A stretch of DNA of 64,000 nt from Loripinus fragilis (GCA_964019695.1 CAXHUL010000238.1:39579-103578); one strand, 5' to 3'. Numbered from the stretch's first letter, positions 11,801 to 22,890 are shown. Translations and numbers: made by a program. Notes: generated from the sequence alone by a model not told the origin.

Positions 11801-12020
11801 GTAGAGAGTAAAGTCGGGTATATTCGGACAGACGGCTAATTTTGGACAGCAACCTTGTTTGTTTCATATTTCAAATCCTGGAATAAAAATAAATTACCTA
11901 AGCAAATAGTGAAACTTCTGATGTGACGGCTCATAGGGAGCAGTCTCATCTGGATTAGCACTACTTGCAAATGTGTGTCCGAATTTACCTGATGTCCGAA
12001 TTTACCCGACTTTACCCTAC
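11801..12020. mobile_element. MITE with ~28 bp terminal inverted repeats
   Basis: The left end GTAGAGAGTAAAGTCGGGTA and the right end ACCCGACTTTACCCTAC are inverted, and the TTCGGACA / TGTCCGAA parts also pair. The right arm is preceded by a second partial copy of TGTCCGAATTTACC. Confidence 0.75.
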
Positions 12021-12068
12021 TGGGTAGTTTACACATGTAGTGAGGTAGAGTTATCCGGCGATGAGACC

Positions 12069-12374
12069 ATGTGCGTAGCCAGAGGGGGTGATACCTCCCC
12101 CGGAAAATCACAAGTTATATGGGTTTCTATAGAAATTAACACTTGGACCCTGGACCGCCCCCCCCCCCCCCCCTTGAAAAGTTGGACCCCCTCGATCCTT
12201 TGAAAAATATAGTTTTCTCTGTAATAAAACCATTGGACCCCTCTGTAAACTGTAAAATAAGTTGAGGACTAAAAGAAAACAAACAAACAAAAAACGTTTT
12301 CCAGGCTGTTTTCTGGCCGTCAGACTACCCCCCCCCCCCCCCCCCCCCCGACAAAAATTCCTAGATCCGCGCAT
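12069..12374 (-). mobile_element. GCGCGGATCC palindromic element, copy c
   Basis: The ends ATGTGCGTAGCC (diverged) and CTAGATCCGCGCAT mark it. It contains C-tracts of about 16 and 20, GTTTCTATAGAAATT and AAACTGTAAAATAAGTTGAG blocks shared with copies b and d. Confidence 0.75.
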
Positions 12375-12379
12375 GGATA

Positions 12380-13236
12380 CTATGCATTCTACCAAAGATC
12401 ACCAGCCATCAGACGATGAGCGTTCATAGACGTATACGTGTTTTGCGTGCCCAAAAACTTACTCTTCAATCTCTGGATTTAGAGGCCATCTAAACAAAAA
12501 ACATGCCATGTAATAGGGTTAACATAAGGTCCTCAATGCAAGAAAACTTGTCTTTGGGGCCGAGGGTGCGAACAGCAAAGGCGCTGACCGGCGCGGGCCG
12601 ATCTGCGCCTTTGTTATTCGCCTTTTGGAAAGCATCATATCTGAATTTGCTTCAAGCGAAAGTTTAATTTTCCAGCTAGTCACCGTAGCTGAGCAAGCTG
12701 GTTTGAATCTTAATAAGACCTCGTTTGTCGCATCGAGGCCCATATATTTTCTATTATTATATACGGCTATTCATGAACACTCCCATCCACACTGGAAAAT
12801 AACTAAGCATTATGTATAAACTTTCATAGAAATACTTGTCCGGACACCCTGGAAAACCATATGACGAAACTGCAGATGCCAAAATATATTTAAGAACAGG
12901 TGCTAATATGTGTCCACCAGAGATACGAAATGTGCATGGTAAGCAAATGTGCATGGTAAGCATAACTCTTTTGTAGCCGCTAAACGGGAGTACTTTTACA
13001 AACAGAGAAAAACAGATTCAAAATTGAAAAGCAACATCATGCTGCATTTCACCAGAGTCTACACTGTTTGCTATGGTAAAAAGAGCTCCAGGTACAAAAA
13101 TACAATATTTTAGAAAAGTTTACCTGACACCCTTTTTTTTCCATAAAATGGACTATCCCAAGTTCGTAATTGTTTTAAACCAGAAAGTAAAAATTCATTA
13201 ATTATTATGCAAAAGTTAAAGTTAAAGAGGATGAGC
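12380..13236. other. No gene recognised
   Basis: A short GC-rich island (12555-12615) carries the inverted pair CAAAGGCGC / GCGCCTTTG (12575-12583, 12605-12613). Near 12920-12960 an 18-bp motif (TGTGCATGGTAAGCA) is repeated twice. No domain is recognisable in the open frames. Confidence 0.4.
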
Positions 13237-13244
13237 TGCGAACT

Positions 13245-13445
13245 TTGTTTGGTTTGATTCTTTAAGTCCCATCAACACTCTTTCAGTTATCTACGGACGG
13301 ATCTTCCTGGGTTGAACCAGTACTAAGCTAAGATTAATGTTCTTGCTCAAGGACATAACACAGTGACGCCGATGAGGTTCGAACCCGCGGCGGCCCGTAG
13401 TCTCGGTTCAAACACTCTACCACTGACCCACTGCGCTCCCATGAT
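13245..13445 (-). mobile_element. tRNA-derived SINE, copy 1
   Basis: On the minus strand the head (13440 downward) reads as a tRNA-like segment with a GGGAGCGCAGTGG start and a B box (GGTTCGAACC). A body shared with 32208-32407 follows (CTTGCTCAAGGACA, CCTGGGTTGAACCAGTACTA). The tail is A/C-rich, TTTGTTTGG on the plus strand. TGCGAACT flanks both sides (13237-13244 and 13446-13453) as a likely target duplication. Confidence 0.85.
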
Positions 13446-13659
13446 TGCGAACTAACAAAGAAGTGCAAGAACATAGCATCGTCAGAGCTCTCACTAACTG
13501 CTGATTGGCAGTCCTGAACCCCTAATTTTGGTGCTGGGACTCTCATTTTTGAAGGAGGCTAAATTCTTTAGTATGGCGGCACTCCCGCCTTTTTTTGCAA
13601 AGAGGGCTGTGGGACTTCTCATATGTATGAAAATATATGAGTACCCCACCCCCTAGAAT

Positions 13660-13800
13660 GCACGGATTCGGGACCTCCTCTCTATAACTGTAAAATGTAA
13701 AATATTAAAGTTGAGTACTAAAAAGATGTCAGGGTTGTTTTCAGGTACCCCCCCCCCCAAAAAAAAAAAAAAAAAAAAAAAAATCCTGGATCCGCGTATG
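13660..13800 (-). mobile_element. GCGCGGATCC element, truncated copy d
   Basis: Only one end (CCTGGATCCGCGTATG) and the inner AAAATATTAAAGTTGAGTACT block remain. A C-tract is followed by about 25 A. Confidence 0.65.
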
Positions 13801-13809
13801 GGAGACTGA

Positions 13810-14340
13810 CTATTGATGCATTGATTCCCTGCATGGACCTCCGTTTAGTCAAATAACAGCCTATATCACAAAAATGTACAAATAACACTAATAAATCTTG
13901 AGCTTGCAGCATTTCAAAAACATGGGGGTCCCAGGATTTCTTTCTTTCTTATAGTACTGACACGATCAAATTTTGATCATTACACCAGAGAGTGCGGTTT
14001 TGGAATTTTGAAGAAAAAAAACAAAACATGTAGTTCGTCCAACAGCTTGGCGACCCCTTTCGGGTCAACTGTTATGTCCCCTATGGGGGAGAACGGACTA
14101 GCCCCTTTAGAGGGCGGGTCAGAGTCACCTTCGCCTGTGAAGGCTGATTAAAACTGCCTATAGCAAATATTGGTTTTTTCCTTTGTTTCTGTCTTAAGGA
14201 TTCCATTTTCTCTGAATGAAGCGATCCCAAACGCGTCTTTTTTTAAAAGATTCGACAAATGACCATTTTTTATCTTTATTATGTCTCCCTGTACTAAAAT
14301 GAGCAGGGTGTCCAGGGGATTTTGTCGTACACTTACACAA
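13810..14340. other. Spacer with short GC-rich hairpins
   Basis: Near 14050-14135 there are small hairpin-capable motifs (CGACCCCTTTCGGGTC, CCCCTATGGGG). No coding sequence is seen. Confidence 0.4.
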
Positions 14341-14465
14341 AGTAAGTAAGGGTGCAAAGATCAGGAATCCAGTGGGACAGTGATAAACTAACAGTTAGAC
14401 ACCACAAACGAGAGCCGAGAGGTCAGCCCTTTCCCCGCAGGTGAATCATTAAAGCCAAATGCTAT
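14341..14465 (-). repeat. LINE-like 3' end module
   Basis: The sequence AAGTAAGTAAGGGTGCAAAG and the AAACGAGAGCC...GAGGTCAGCCCTTTCCC block match 30911-31045. The intervening GATACAATCAAG part is deleted here. Confidence 0.65.
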
Positions 14466-14469
14466 TAAC

Positions 14470-15180
14470 CATTGGTTGGTTGCAGTTAGGTCGCACCTAT
14501 TTCATATTAGCTATGTCTCCGCCCAGTGATATTACATAGGGCGTAGACAAACAAAAAATTGGCTGAAAGGGGAGACAACACTTATTATAGTCTTTATTTT
14601 TTTCGGGATTTTTCAGAAAAGTCACCAAAACAAAAAAACGAGCACGGTGACACATATTTTTTATTCAATCATAAGATTCTTCATGAAAATATCTTTGTAA
14701 AAATATGTTTTTTTGTTGTTCCAGTTACATTCTCTGATATGTTTATTTTGAATATTAATGTTTTTTTTGGCATTTATTCGTTTGACTTAATTAGGATTTT
14801 GCTTAATAAATTGTGTAAATACATGTTATTTCACTATTTTTTGTTTTTATTTATATCTCTGGTGTGAGTGGTATTTGTTCTGAAAAAAACTGTATTGCGT
14901 TTCTTGTTAATTTGTTAACAAAATCTGTGTTTGTTTATTTCAAAAACCTGCGATTTTGCAGTTTTTGACATCAAATAACTTTTTAAAAAGAACGGTGAGG
15001 TATTGTTTTTTTTTGTCTTAGATTATAAGTATAAGTCTATATTATAATATATTAAAAGATAAAACACTTTTGGACATATGCCGGTGAGTCCGGTACTACC
15101 TTAACATAGATTTGGTAATTTTCAGATTCTTAGGCAGGTTTCTATGGCTTGTTGCAGACTTAGTCACATGGTACACATGG
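14470..15180. other. AT-rich, no gene recognised
   Basis: The 102-codon frame at 14559-14867 is phenylalanine-rich, in very AT-rich DNA, without any family pattern. Confidence 0.4.
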
Positions 15181-15182
15181 TA

Positions 15183-15365
15183 CAGTGACTTCGATTTGAG
15201 CTATAGTAGTACGTTATGGTAAACAAATAATCTGGGTTAAGTGACTTCGATTAGAACTATAGTAGCGCATTCGGTACATGGGTTGTCACTCGATACAGTG
15301 ACTTTGATTAGAGCTTAGCCTATAGAAAAGGCGTTACAGTATACAGGTTGTTTCAGCCCAGTGTC
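15183..15365 (+). repeat. Degenerate ~57 bp tandem repeat
   Basis: Three diverged units begin with (C/A)AGTGACTTCGATT and continue through GAGCTATAGTAG-like sequence. Confidence 0.6.
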
Positions 15366-15369
15366 ATTT

Positions 15370-16070
15370 CGGCCCTGAAACAGTTTTGTCCTTGGTCATT
15401 TCGGCCTTATGTTTGAGGTAGGTTGATATACACGCATACATTTATAACCGAGCTATGGCCCTTGATATTCGTTAATATCTATTCTGTTCTTAGATATCAA
15501 AATGCTAACAATTGTTCCCATTTTGATGTTATGATGACATATGTTTTAGAACTTTTTTTTCACTACTTTTGCCGCTCTTTCGCGGGTCCTTTTCTAGTAT
15601 GAAATGATTGAGCGTTCACTTTAGCTCGTCAGTTAAGACTTTTGTCTACGTATGTTCTTAGCCTATGCTTCCAAAAAGAAGTCTAATCTGAAGTGTTCTT
15701 GAATATTTGCAGCAGACGTATTAAGCAGAAGATATTTTTAGTAAAAAAAGTCGTGGCGGGATAAGGTTTAAATTGTTGGCATGCCATTACACAACATAAT
15801 GTAACCCACACGGTATTGAGTATCTGGGTCAGTCACATAAAAGTAGAGAACTCGATTTACGAGTTGCATAATTACGTAGAGGCATCAGTTACAAGTTTCT
15901 GTAACTCAAAACGACTTATGACCAATATAATATCAATAGTTATGACAAAGATAAACACAAGGTACTGTCCCCTAATCGGCCCAACGCGTCAAATAACTTA
16001 AGATAATGTCTCCTGTCAGCTCTGCGGTTAAACAAACAACGCGACCTGTTATCTCAACCGGTATTTCAAA
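15370..16070. other. No gene recognised
   Basis: TCATTTCGGCC is repeated twice near 15370-15410. Nothing coding is evident. The last part may be the upstream region of the candidate exon at 16077. Confidence 0.35.
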
Positions 16071-16076
16071 TTCAAA

Positions 16077-16152
16077 ATGGCTACACTAGTTCATATTAAA
16101 GATTTATTTCAATTTGTTTGTTTTGGTTTACTTTTATTGGACATTTGCTCAG
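16077..16152 (+). CDS. Candidate first exon: signal peptide
   Basis: An ATG in good context (AAAATGG) opens 25 codons. They hold a short polar start, then a hydrophobic core (FVCFGLLLLDICS), then one extra base before a consensus donor (AG|GTAAGA at 16153). This is what a secreted or membrane protein's first exon looks like, with a phase-1 intron as is usual before Ig-type domains. The acceptor at 16700/16701 restores the frame. The product is unknown, and a chance arrangement is possible because the exon is short. Confidence 0.4.
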
Positions 16153-16700
16153 GTAAGAGCATTTTGATTTATGATTGTAAACCTGCTTTAAACAAGGCAT
16201 TAATTGTCATGTCGTACATAAGACGTACATGTAGTGCACGTAATCTGATATAGTGATTGATACGTTCCATGGGTATTTGCAGTTCATGTGTCATTTTAAG
16301 TAATTTATACCACCCTTACCAACTTTTGCACAAACTATCTAGTGATATGCAAGGTCTACACTGATGTAGGTGGCATAAAACAGTAATACAACTCGCTAAA
16401 GCTCGTGGATTATCTCCACGTACAGGTGGACAACCCATGGTATAACTATTGCTTGGCGCACTGGGCTATATATTTTTAAATAGTTACAACTGTCATAACA
16501 TTTATTGAGATCCGCTAATTTGATTGGTCAAGAACGGTCATCTGGTCACATTGACCTGCATTTCATTTTTCAATGAACCCGGTACGTATTCATGAGGGGC
16601 GGGGCCATTCACGACAGAACTACTTTTGTGATACTGTGAAGAGAAATGGACAGCCTGCAACTACTGACACTTTACCTTACATGCTCACCTTTATTTTCAG

Positions 16701-16773
16701 GCAGAGGAGCAAAGATTAACTTACATACGACGCCTAAATTAACAGTAGTCATGCCGATCAGCTGTCTGCTACC
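16701..16773 (+). CDS. Candidate second exon, cut by a repeat
   Basis: A pyrimidine-rich acceptor (ACCTTTATTTTCAG) precedes 24 in-frame codons when joined in phase 1 to the exon at 16077. The frame then runs into the inserted palindromic repeat at 16774. The residues (KINLHTTPKLTVV) could be the first strand of an Ig-like domain. With no donor before the repeat, the exon looks broken. An alternative start at 16646 in the same frame also encodes a hydrophobic leader. Confidence 0.3.
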
Positions 16774-17090
16774 ATGCGCGGATCCAGGAATTTTCGTCAG
16801 GGGAGGGGGGGGGGGTCTACGTCAATCTGACAAAAAAGTTGTGACAACGTTGTTTTTTGGGGTGGGTTTTTTTGCTTTTTTTCTTAGTCCTAAGCTTATT
16901 TTACAGAAGTCAAATGGTTAATTTCATAGAAAAATATCATTTTTCAAGGTTCCGGAGGGGGTCCAAATTTTTCCAGTGGGGGGGGGGGGACTTTTTCCAG
17001 GGGGGGGGGGGTTCAATTGCTTATTCCCTATAGAAACCCATATAACTTGTGATTTTCCAGGGGGTCCGGACCCCCTGTCCCCCTTCGGTT
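16774..17090 (+). mobile_element. GCGCGGATCC palindromic element, copy e
   Basis: It begins ATGCGCGGATCCAGGAATTT and carries three long G tracts, the TTTTTCCAG repeats and GGGTCCGGACCCCC. The right end is diverged or lost near 17085. Confidence 0.8.
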
Positions 17091-17297
17091 TTCATGCAAA
17101 TTAGATGTAATTTTCCCGACATTTCTTACCTCAGTGAAAGGCAGAAAAATAACTTTCAATTCTTAAATAACAGAAAAAAACAATAGTCCGTTTGGAAATT
17201 ACTTTATATATACAGCATCAACTGTACTAAAACACGTGTATATAGGGCCAGTTAAGCAAAATTTTTCAGCGTAAATTTGCGACTATTATCTTATCCA

Positions 17298-17390
17298 CCA
17301 GTTTAAACATGTGTTTTGGTTGCTCAAAAGAACCGTCTCATTGAGACGGTTCTTTTGAGTACCCACAACATATGGTTTGGTTGGTAAATG
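17298..17390. repeat. Long inverted repeat with perfect core
   Basis: The core at 17323-17359 is two 18-bp arms (CTCAAAAGAACCGTCTCA and complement) around one base. Imperfect pairing extends about 25-30 bp further on each side. Confidence 0.85.
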
Positions 17391-17394
17391 AGAA

Positions 17395-18125
17395 TAAATA
17401 ATTTTCAGTTACGTACTCTTATATCTGGGGGCCTGGGTCACCGTGTATTGGAATCAGCTGAATGATTGTCTTGGCGTGATCCTTCAAGAGACAGCCACCA
17501 ATGCAGCTGTGAATTACAAGGTGCTTCAACAGTCTAGCATAAAGAAGAAGTCTGATTAGCGAGTTTTATTTCTGTGATTGGTCCAAAGACAGTCAAAATT
17601 TGTAGTCAAACATTTGTTTTGTTAGTGCACGTATATGAATTCTTAATGCGTCAGGTTTCAACTGTGACCTGCATAATTCAATTTATTATCCCGCGAAAAA
17701 TAACTCAAAGATAAAGCGCCCATTCGTCATTTTTTGTTTTATAAATGTTTGAGAACGTGGTCCAGGGTTTGGAATTCCGTTGATTACACGCACAGCACAC
17801 ACGTGGCGCAAGAACACACGGGCGTATTTCATTGCGCTAAAATATCGTGAATTTATATTTTGTTTACATTCTACATTATTTCGAAACAACAAATAATCAA
17901 TTTAGGTATAACACTAAAATGTATGTTCAGATGAAAACGGCGACATGTCAGTATCGTATGTATCGTAAAGATGCAACTATTTTAACGCCTTATACTAACG
18001 CCAATATAATAAGCAGTTTTAATACCCATACATTATTACTATTTGTTGTAGCTGAGCCGTGGTCCGATCAGTTTTGTTGTTATTCGGTTGTTAAACCGCC
18101 AACACAGTTAGCATTTAATGTATAA
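17395..18125. other. No clear gene; one open stretch
   Basis: After an ATTTTCAG acceptor-like site (17401-17408) about 50 codons stay open to a stop near 17558, without a known domain. It could be an exon or chance. The frame at 17847-18125 has no recognisable features. Confidence 0.3.
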
Positions 18126-18180
18126 AAATGGCCCACTATTGGAACCTTCGTTTCACTGGCGGGGCGATAGTGGCCCCGGA
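18126..18180. repeat. GC-rich hairpin repeat
   Basis: GGCCCACTATTGG and GGCGATAGTGGCCCC are inverted. The structure recurs inside the element at 20128-20181 (GGGCCATCATCGGC / GCCGATGGTGGCCC). Confidence 0.6.
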
Positions 18181-18984
18181 CGGTGTGGTGGCTAAGAGAT
18201 AGCTACACTCGCCACATTCAAGACTCCACTGGTTTGTGAATTTGGCGGATTAAGTTGAATATTATTCGGCCACTCCAGTGGTGTGAACTAGGTGATGGGC
18301 TGCCTGCACGCTAAATACTGTTGTGTTCAGTGGTGATGGTATCGGACGTACAGGCAGGCCATAGATGACTGATGGCATTATGTTTGTTCATCATTTATTT
18401 ACCATTTTTGATACTACTTTTGGCATAGAGAATAATTGAGCTCTTCTTCCTCTATAATGTTCTGGATTCTTCTGATTTTGTCGCTTCCGGTTGATACAAC
18501 AACTTTATCATTTAACATTTAATTGAATACTGGCTGAAACTGTCAATTATTCATTTTAATATATTTCACTAATGTCAAAACTTTCCCCCTCCAATATTTG
18601 TCTAGTTTAGTTTTAAACTGTATGGAAGAAATGATCTCTTCAGGGAGTAAGTTCCAGTCCACTATTATTCTGATGCAAATGGGATTATGTCTAATTGATG
18701 TGTTGCATCTTTGCATAAATAGCTTTTTTGAATTTGTTGTAGTAAACTGACGTAATCAACTGACGACCCACGTTAAATGCTTGCCAATTAGAATGAAACT
18801 CTAGATATTTAAATTGAAACCCCTGTTCGGGTAGCCGAACTGAGCGTTCAACATAATCTATCAAGGTGGATATTTAGCCGTTCTGAAATAGGTTCCGTAC
18901 GAAAGTGGGTTCCGTATGGAAGCAGCGTTCGGATAGCCGAAGGCAAACCTCCGTCGCCGTTTTGCATATCGGTAGCTGGACAAT
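18181..18984. other. No gene recognised
   Basis: Small repeats only: GTTCGG(G/A)TAGCCGAA occurs twice (near 18825 and 18930), and a GGGCTGCCTG / CAGGCAGGCC pair is near 18298-18360. Confidence 0.4.
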
Positions 18985-19275
18985 ATTTAAATAATTAAGT
19001 ATGCAAATTTTTGATCCAAAGTATCACATATTGTTCAAGAGTTATGAGTATGCTGACTCACTGACCACAAGAGGCTGGATGGATGCTCAGCAAACCTCGT
19101 GCATCAAAAAGGTGGTTTCGCATGTCAGTGGTTAGGGATTGTTGACATGTATATGTATGCATAATGTGATCAAAATGTACCATGTGGTTCAAGAGTTATG
19201 AACATTTTCATTAAATGCTAACGGACGGACGGACTCACATAGTGATTATAGTGCAGACCCAGGGGTCGCGCAATA
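18985..19275 (+). repeat. Interspersed repeat, second copy
   Basis: It is the reverse complement of the family at 2870-3400, sharing TTCAAGAGTTATGA, CAGCAAACCTCGTGCATCAA and GTGATTATAGTGCAGACCCA. Confidence 0.65.
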
Positions 19276-19279
19276 AATG

Positions 19280-20000
19280 AATAAAAATATAACTAAAAGA
19301 AACAAAAGAAGAAACATGGCATTGCCTAGAAAAGTAGCGAAACTGGTATGTGGCTCATGGCGTTGCACGATTCTTAGCCTGTGCTTTTATGTTGCTTATA
19401 TTATATTTTGTAATGGAGAAGCTAAACCTCCCCCCCAAATGTATGATTCAGCTTTGAGTCATTTATGATTTATCTCATTTTTATTGCCTTAAATTGAACT
19501 AAGGTGCGTCGTTTCCATCAATACGTGATGACACCACGCAGTTATTGAAGAAGCAGTTCATTTGATAAGAGTTCGCATTTTCCCTTTCAAATATAGAACA
19601 CACTATGTCCAATATAAATGGCATCGTCATTTTTGAATAGTTCAAATATGTTGAAAAGAGGATATATTCATTAAAATATCTTGTCTGCTAATATAAATGA
19701 ACATCAGAAATAAATCAAGGTCAAGATCAGATAATGACAAGTGAATCACTGATAAATATTTTAAGAGATTATCCAAACATGGATAACATTTTCGTGTCAT
19801 CCTATTTAATGTACACATACGCTTGTAAATAATTATTTCGGACTGATCTGGTGGTTCCAGGATGTCGGCACGTGGTGCCAGAGCCAATTTGTCACAAACA
19901 ACCCAACTCTTGACTGGCCACTTTACTGGCCAGTCGAAGCCTTGATGGTTATCATTGACGTCAATACTAATTAAAACATTGGAGAAGGTTTGAATTATGC
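19280..20000. other. No gene recognised
   Basis: I find no domain-like open frame and no named repeat. ACTGGCCA / TGGCCAGT pairs occur near 19912-19935. Confidence 0.4.
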
Positions 20001-20002
20001 CT

Positions 20003-20281
20003 ATGCGCGGATCCAGAGGGCGGGACAGGGGCTGGACCCACCCCCTGGAAGATCACAATAATATAGGGTTTCTTAGCAATACTGGTATGGAACCCCTTAA
20101 AATCACAAAGCTACCAAGCCAGTATTCAATTAAGGGCCATCATCGGCACCCCGGCGAAACTTTCGCGGGCGGGCCGATGGTGGCCCTCATATAGTGGTAT
20201 TTTGATTCTTTCTCCTTTCATCAACCTAAAAAAGACGTCAAAGTTGGACCCCCTCTGCCAAAACTTTCTGGATCCGCGCAT
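20003..20281 (+). mobile_element. GCGCGGATCC element, copy f, with nested hairpin
   Basis: The ends ATGCGCGGATCCAG and CTGGATCCGCGCAT form a perfect pair. A foreign GC-rich hairpin (20128-20181) lies in the middle, of the same kind as the one at 18126. Confidence 0.8.
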
Positions 20282-20384
20282 GTGCATATTCTTGCCTATT
20301 ACACGACCCTCAGAAAGTCATAAAGGCTGTTGACCTTCAAAGTGTGTCCTATAACTAAATTATTTTTCAATTTGGGAATGATGA

Positions 20385-20542
20385 TTTACGTCCCAGCCAA
20401 CAACTTTTCAGTTATAGCGTGACGTTTTACAGGTTTGACTCATGAGCAAGGGCTAAGTAATGGACACATCACCACGTATCCAGGCGGATTCGAACCCACG
20501 ACATCTTGCTTACGAGCCCTGAGCTATGGTGCTCCTCAGTTT
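20385..20542 (-). mobile_element. tRNA-derived SINE, second family
   Basis: On the minus strand it starts GGAGCACCATAGCTCAGGGC (A box region) and has a B box GGGTTCGAATCC about 45 bases on. A body ending in GGCTGGGACGTAAATC follows. Confidence 0.75.
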
Positions 20543-20544
20543 TC

Positions 20545-21065
20545 GCTACTCACTACTGTTATGCGAATGGCAAAGGAGCAATTCAAATGTTGAACAAGCA
20601 AATTCAATGAATGAGTATCCTCTGCTGAATAGATCTACGAGGCACATATCAAAATTGTAAAAAATGGCAATCACTAATATGTATTTAGGTTATTGTTAGG
20701 GCCCTTGAGTATTATAGTGACTCCCAAGACCCTTCATGTTTTTCTACCTGCATGCAAAGATGCATTTTAGTAGCTGTAATTTTATACCTTTAGAGCAAAA
20801 TGCCCATCTACCACATTCATATCCCCGAAAGAGAGAACAACTCAATATATACTGCAGAAAGAAATTGCTCTTGTGCACTGCACTTTCTCCACTGTTGTTC
20901 TGTCTGTATGTAAATTACATGTCAGTGGCTGTAGTACTTATAGAAAAACGACACAAGCTTCAAATGAAAACTATGTTTTAAACGAACTTTGGGAATAACT
21001 AAAAATTATTAATGTTTGAGCTATGATCCTTGCGCGCTGTCCTTCACCCATGTTAAGTACTGTGT
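20545..21065. other. No gene recognised
   Basis: The 81-codon frame at 20736-20981 shows no family pattern. Confidence 0.35.
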
Positions 21066-21334
21066 ATGCATTTCAAAGTAAGAAAGACAGCAAGGATCAG
21101 GAATCGATACAATCAAGTACCACACCTGTCCCAGGATACAAAATGGGAAAGTAACAAAATCACAATACACATCACAAATAAGAGCCAAGAGGTCAGTCCT
21201 TTCCCTTCAGGTGACTACAAGGCAGCAATGAATAGACATAACATTTTAAGAAGAAATTGCGGAACAAACATGAAATTGTTTAAAGTGAAAAAGTAGAATA
21301 ACGCAAAATATACTGAAGTCTGTCTATCTGCATA
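21066..21334 (-). repeat. LINE-like 3' end module at Polinton target
   Basis: GATCAGGAATCGATACAATC, AGTACCACACCTG and AAGAGGTCAG(C/T)CCTTTCCC match 30925-31045. The following part (21245-21330) matches 36537-36615 in direct orientation. The large element therefore inserted at the junction of two tandem copies of this short segment. Confidence 0.65.
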
Positions 21335-21340
21335 CCTTTA
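21335..21340 (+). repeat. Target site duplication (left)
   Basis: CCTTTA immediately precedes the 5'-AG terminus and is repeated exactly at 36537-36542. Six bases is the length known for Polinton/Maverick integration. Confidence 0.9.
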
Positions 21341-22628
21341 AGTAGTACTTATGCCACTATAGCATCAAGTTTTAAAAAAAGGTCCCTTATGACCATACAA
21401 AATCGTGTAAAAAGGTCCTTTTTTACCACACAAATGACTGCTGCAGAATTATAGCATCAAGTTCAAGGTCACTCTTGTAATGACGTCATTTTCTATTTTT
21501 AGTAACTGACACGTTCAGACCTGTTTATCTATATTTAGACATTATGACCTCTTACACTCTGAGCCCTTTTCTTCTGACGCGTGTTCAGACAGGTGTGCGG
21601 TTATGGGTTTTATTTTCTTGTCCTCTTGCATGCTGCTTACTTTTGGGGGTTTTCTCATCCTGTTTCTGTCTTTTCCTGAGACAAATCTTGGCAGTGCGGA
21701 AAAGGCTCTGTCAAAGACGAAGGTAGACTCCTCATAGCCTATGCATATGAATCTTTAACGCTTTGGGCCTGTATCCATGTTTCTTAAATTTCACAAATGC
21801 AAATTTACCTGTTTTTTATCTGGGGCTACTGTTTCTTTGATCACGAAATAATATATATGGCTATTCACCTCTCTCTCTCTTCAAGAAAGGTTATTGTCAT
21901 GATGACAACTGGCTAATTACTCATATTAAAGTGAAAACACTCATATCTCAATCCTAGCCTGCGCATGTACGTATTAGCAGCGACTTTTGTCGTCTGTTGA
22001 TAACCTATGCAAACAGTTTGGACCCAGATCAGGACCAACGGCAAGTCAGGATCGCATGTGTTTATTTGGTTACTCATGCAAAAAGTACTTAATTCTCATG
22101 GGCAAGAAAATCAATTTTTTAATGACCGCCATAAAAGATCCAGATCAGGTCAACGTTTGGTCTTTGGCAATAAAATGCACAATAAAGCCGAAGACTGATT
22201 TACGGACATACCACATGGCAAATGACACAATCAGACGAAAATCTATAGGTATTGTACTTTCAAACGGGCAAAATCAGGGGGTACACGAATACGAAATCAG
22301 CCCGATTTTTGCTAATGGAAATGTGTATAGATATCTAACAGGCTCTATCGATTTTTTGTTGACGAGTTTTAAGACAATTTTAGGCAGGTTTATTTTTTCT
22401 ATAATAACAGAGGTAGACCATATCCCATTTTTAGCTAAGGTTAGCTGTTATTTAACGTTCATAAAACACTCATTAAAGCACACACAAACACGCACACACC
22501 TCTGCAGAGAACCCTGCAGACAGACAGAAACACAGACAGACAGACAGACAGACACACACACACACACACATCTTATGCAGAGAACGCAGACAGACAGACA
22601 GACACACACCTTTGCAGAGAAACGTACA

Positions 22629-22677
<49 letters not shown>

Positions 22678-22785
22678 CTCCACCACCACAACAAAACATT
22701 ACAGACACACAGCCAGACCGACAAACATACACGCGTACAAGTGGGGGTACGGCTGTAGTTTGGGCAATATTTAGCTGGAAAGCGT
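21341..22785 (+). repeat. Left terminal inverted repeat region
   Basis: 21341-22160 pairs with the right end with few interruptions, for example CACTATAGCATCAAG, AATGACGTCATTTTCTATTT, GGCAGTGCGGAAAAGG and GCAAACAGTTTGGACCCAGA. Beyond about 22160 homology is patchy: the CAGACAGA tract and a final GGGGTACGGCTGTAG have counterparts near 35915-35975. 22190-22440 has no visible partner. Confidence 0.85.
22484..22700 (+). repeat. CA / CAGA microsatellite cluster
   Basis: (CAGA)n and (CA)n blocks are separated by CTCTGCAGAGAA-like or TTTGCAGAGAA spacers, giving a minisatellite of about 60 bp built from microsatellites. Long open frames on both strands here come from the repeats. Confidence 0.9.
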
Positions 22786-22890
22786 AAAAATAACACAACA
22801 TTAGTATACTTTTCTATATTTTTTACAAGGATCCAGCGCAACAACAAACAAACATACAAACGAACATTTTACAAAAGATTTAATTTAATC

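Noticed and set aside
13380..13440. tRNA gene on the minus strand
   Set aside because: A and B boxes are present, but the acceptor stem does not close and a SINE body and tail follow, with a target duplication. The same applies at 20480-20540, 27848-27918 and 32340-32405.
14559..14867. 102-codon Phe-rich frame
   Set aside because: It is chance openness in very AT-rich DNA, with no domain or neighbours.
17409..17558. Possible exon after an ATTTTCAG acceptor
   Set aside because: Fifty open codons without a donor, start or domain are not enough to call an exon.
21987..22787. 266-codon open frame across the left terminal repeat
   Set aside because: Its second half is translated CA/CAGA microsatellite and its first half is terminal repeat sequence that is not open in the right copy.
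22448..22859. Two minus-strand Cys/Val-rich frames
   Set aside because: They are reverse-strand readings of the CA microsatellite.
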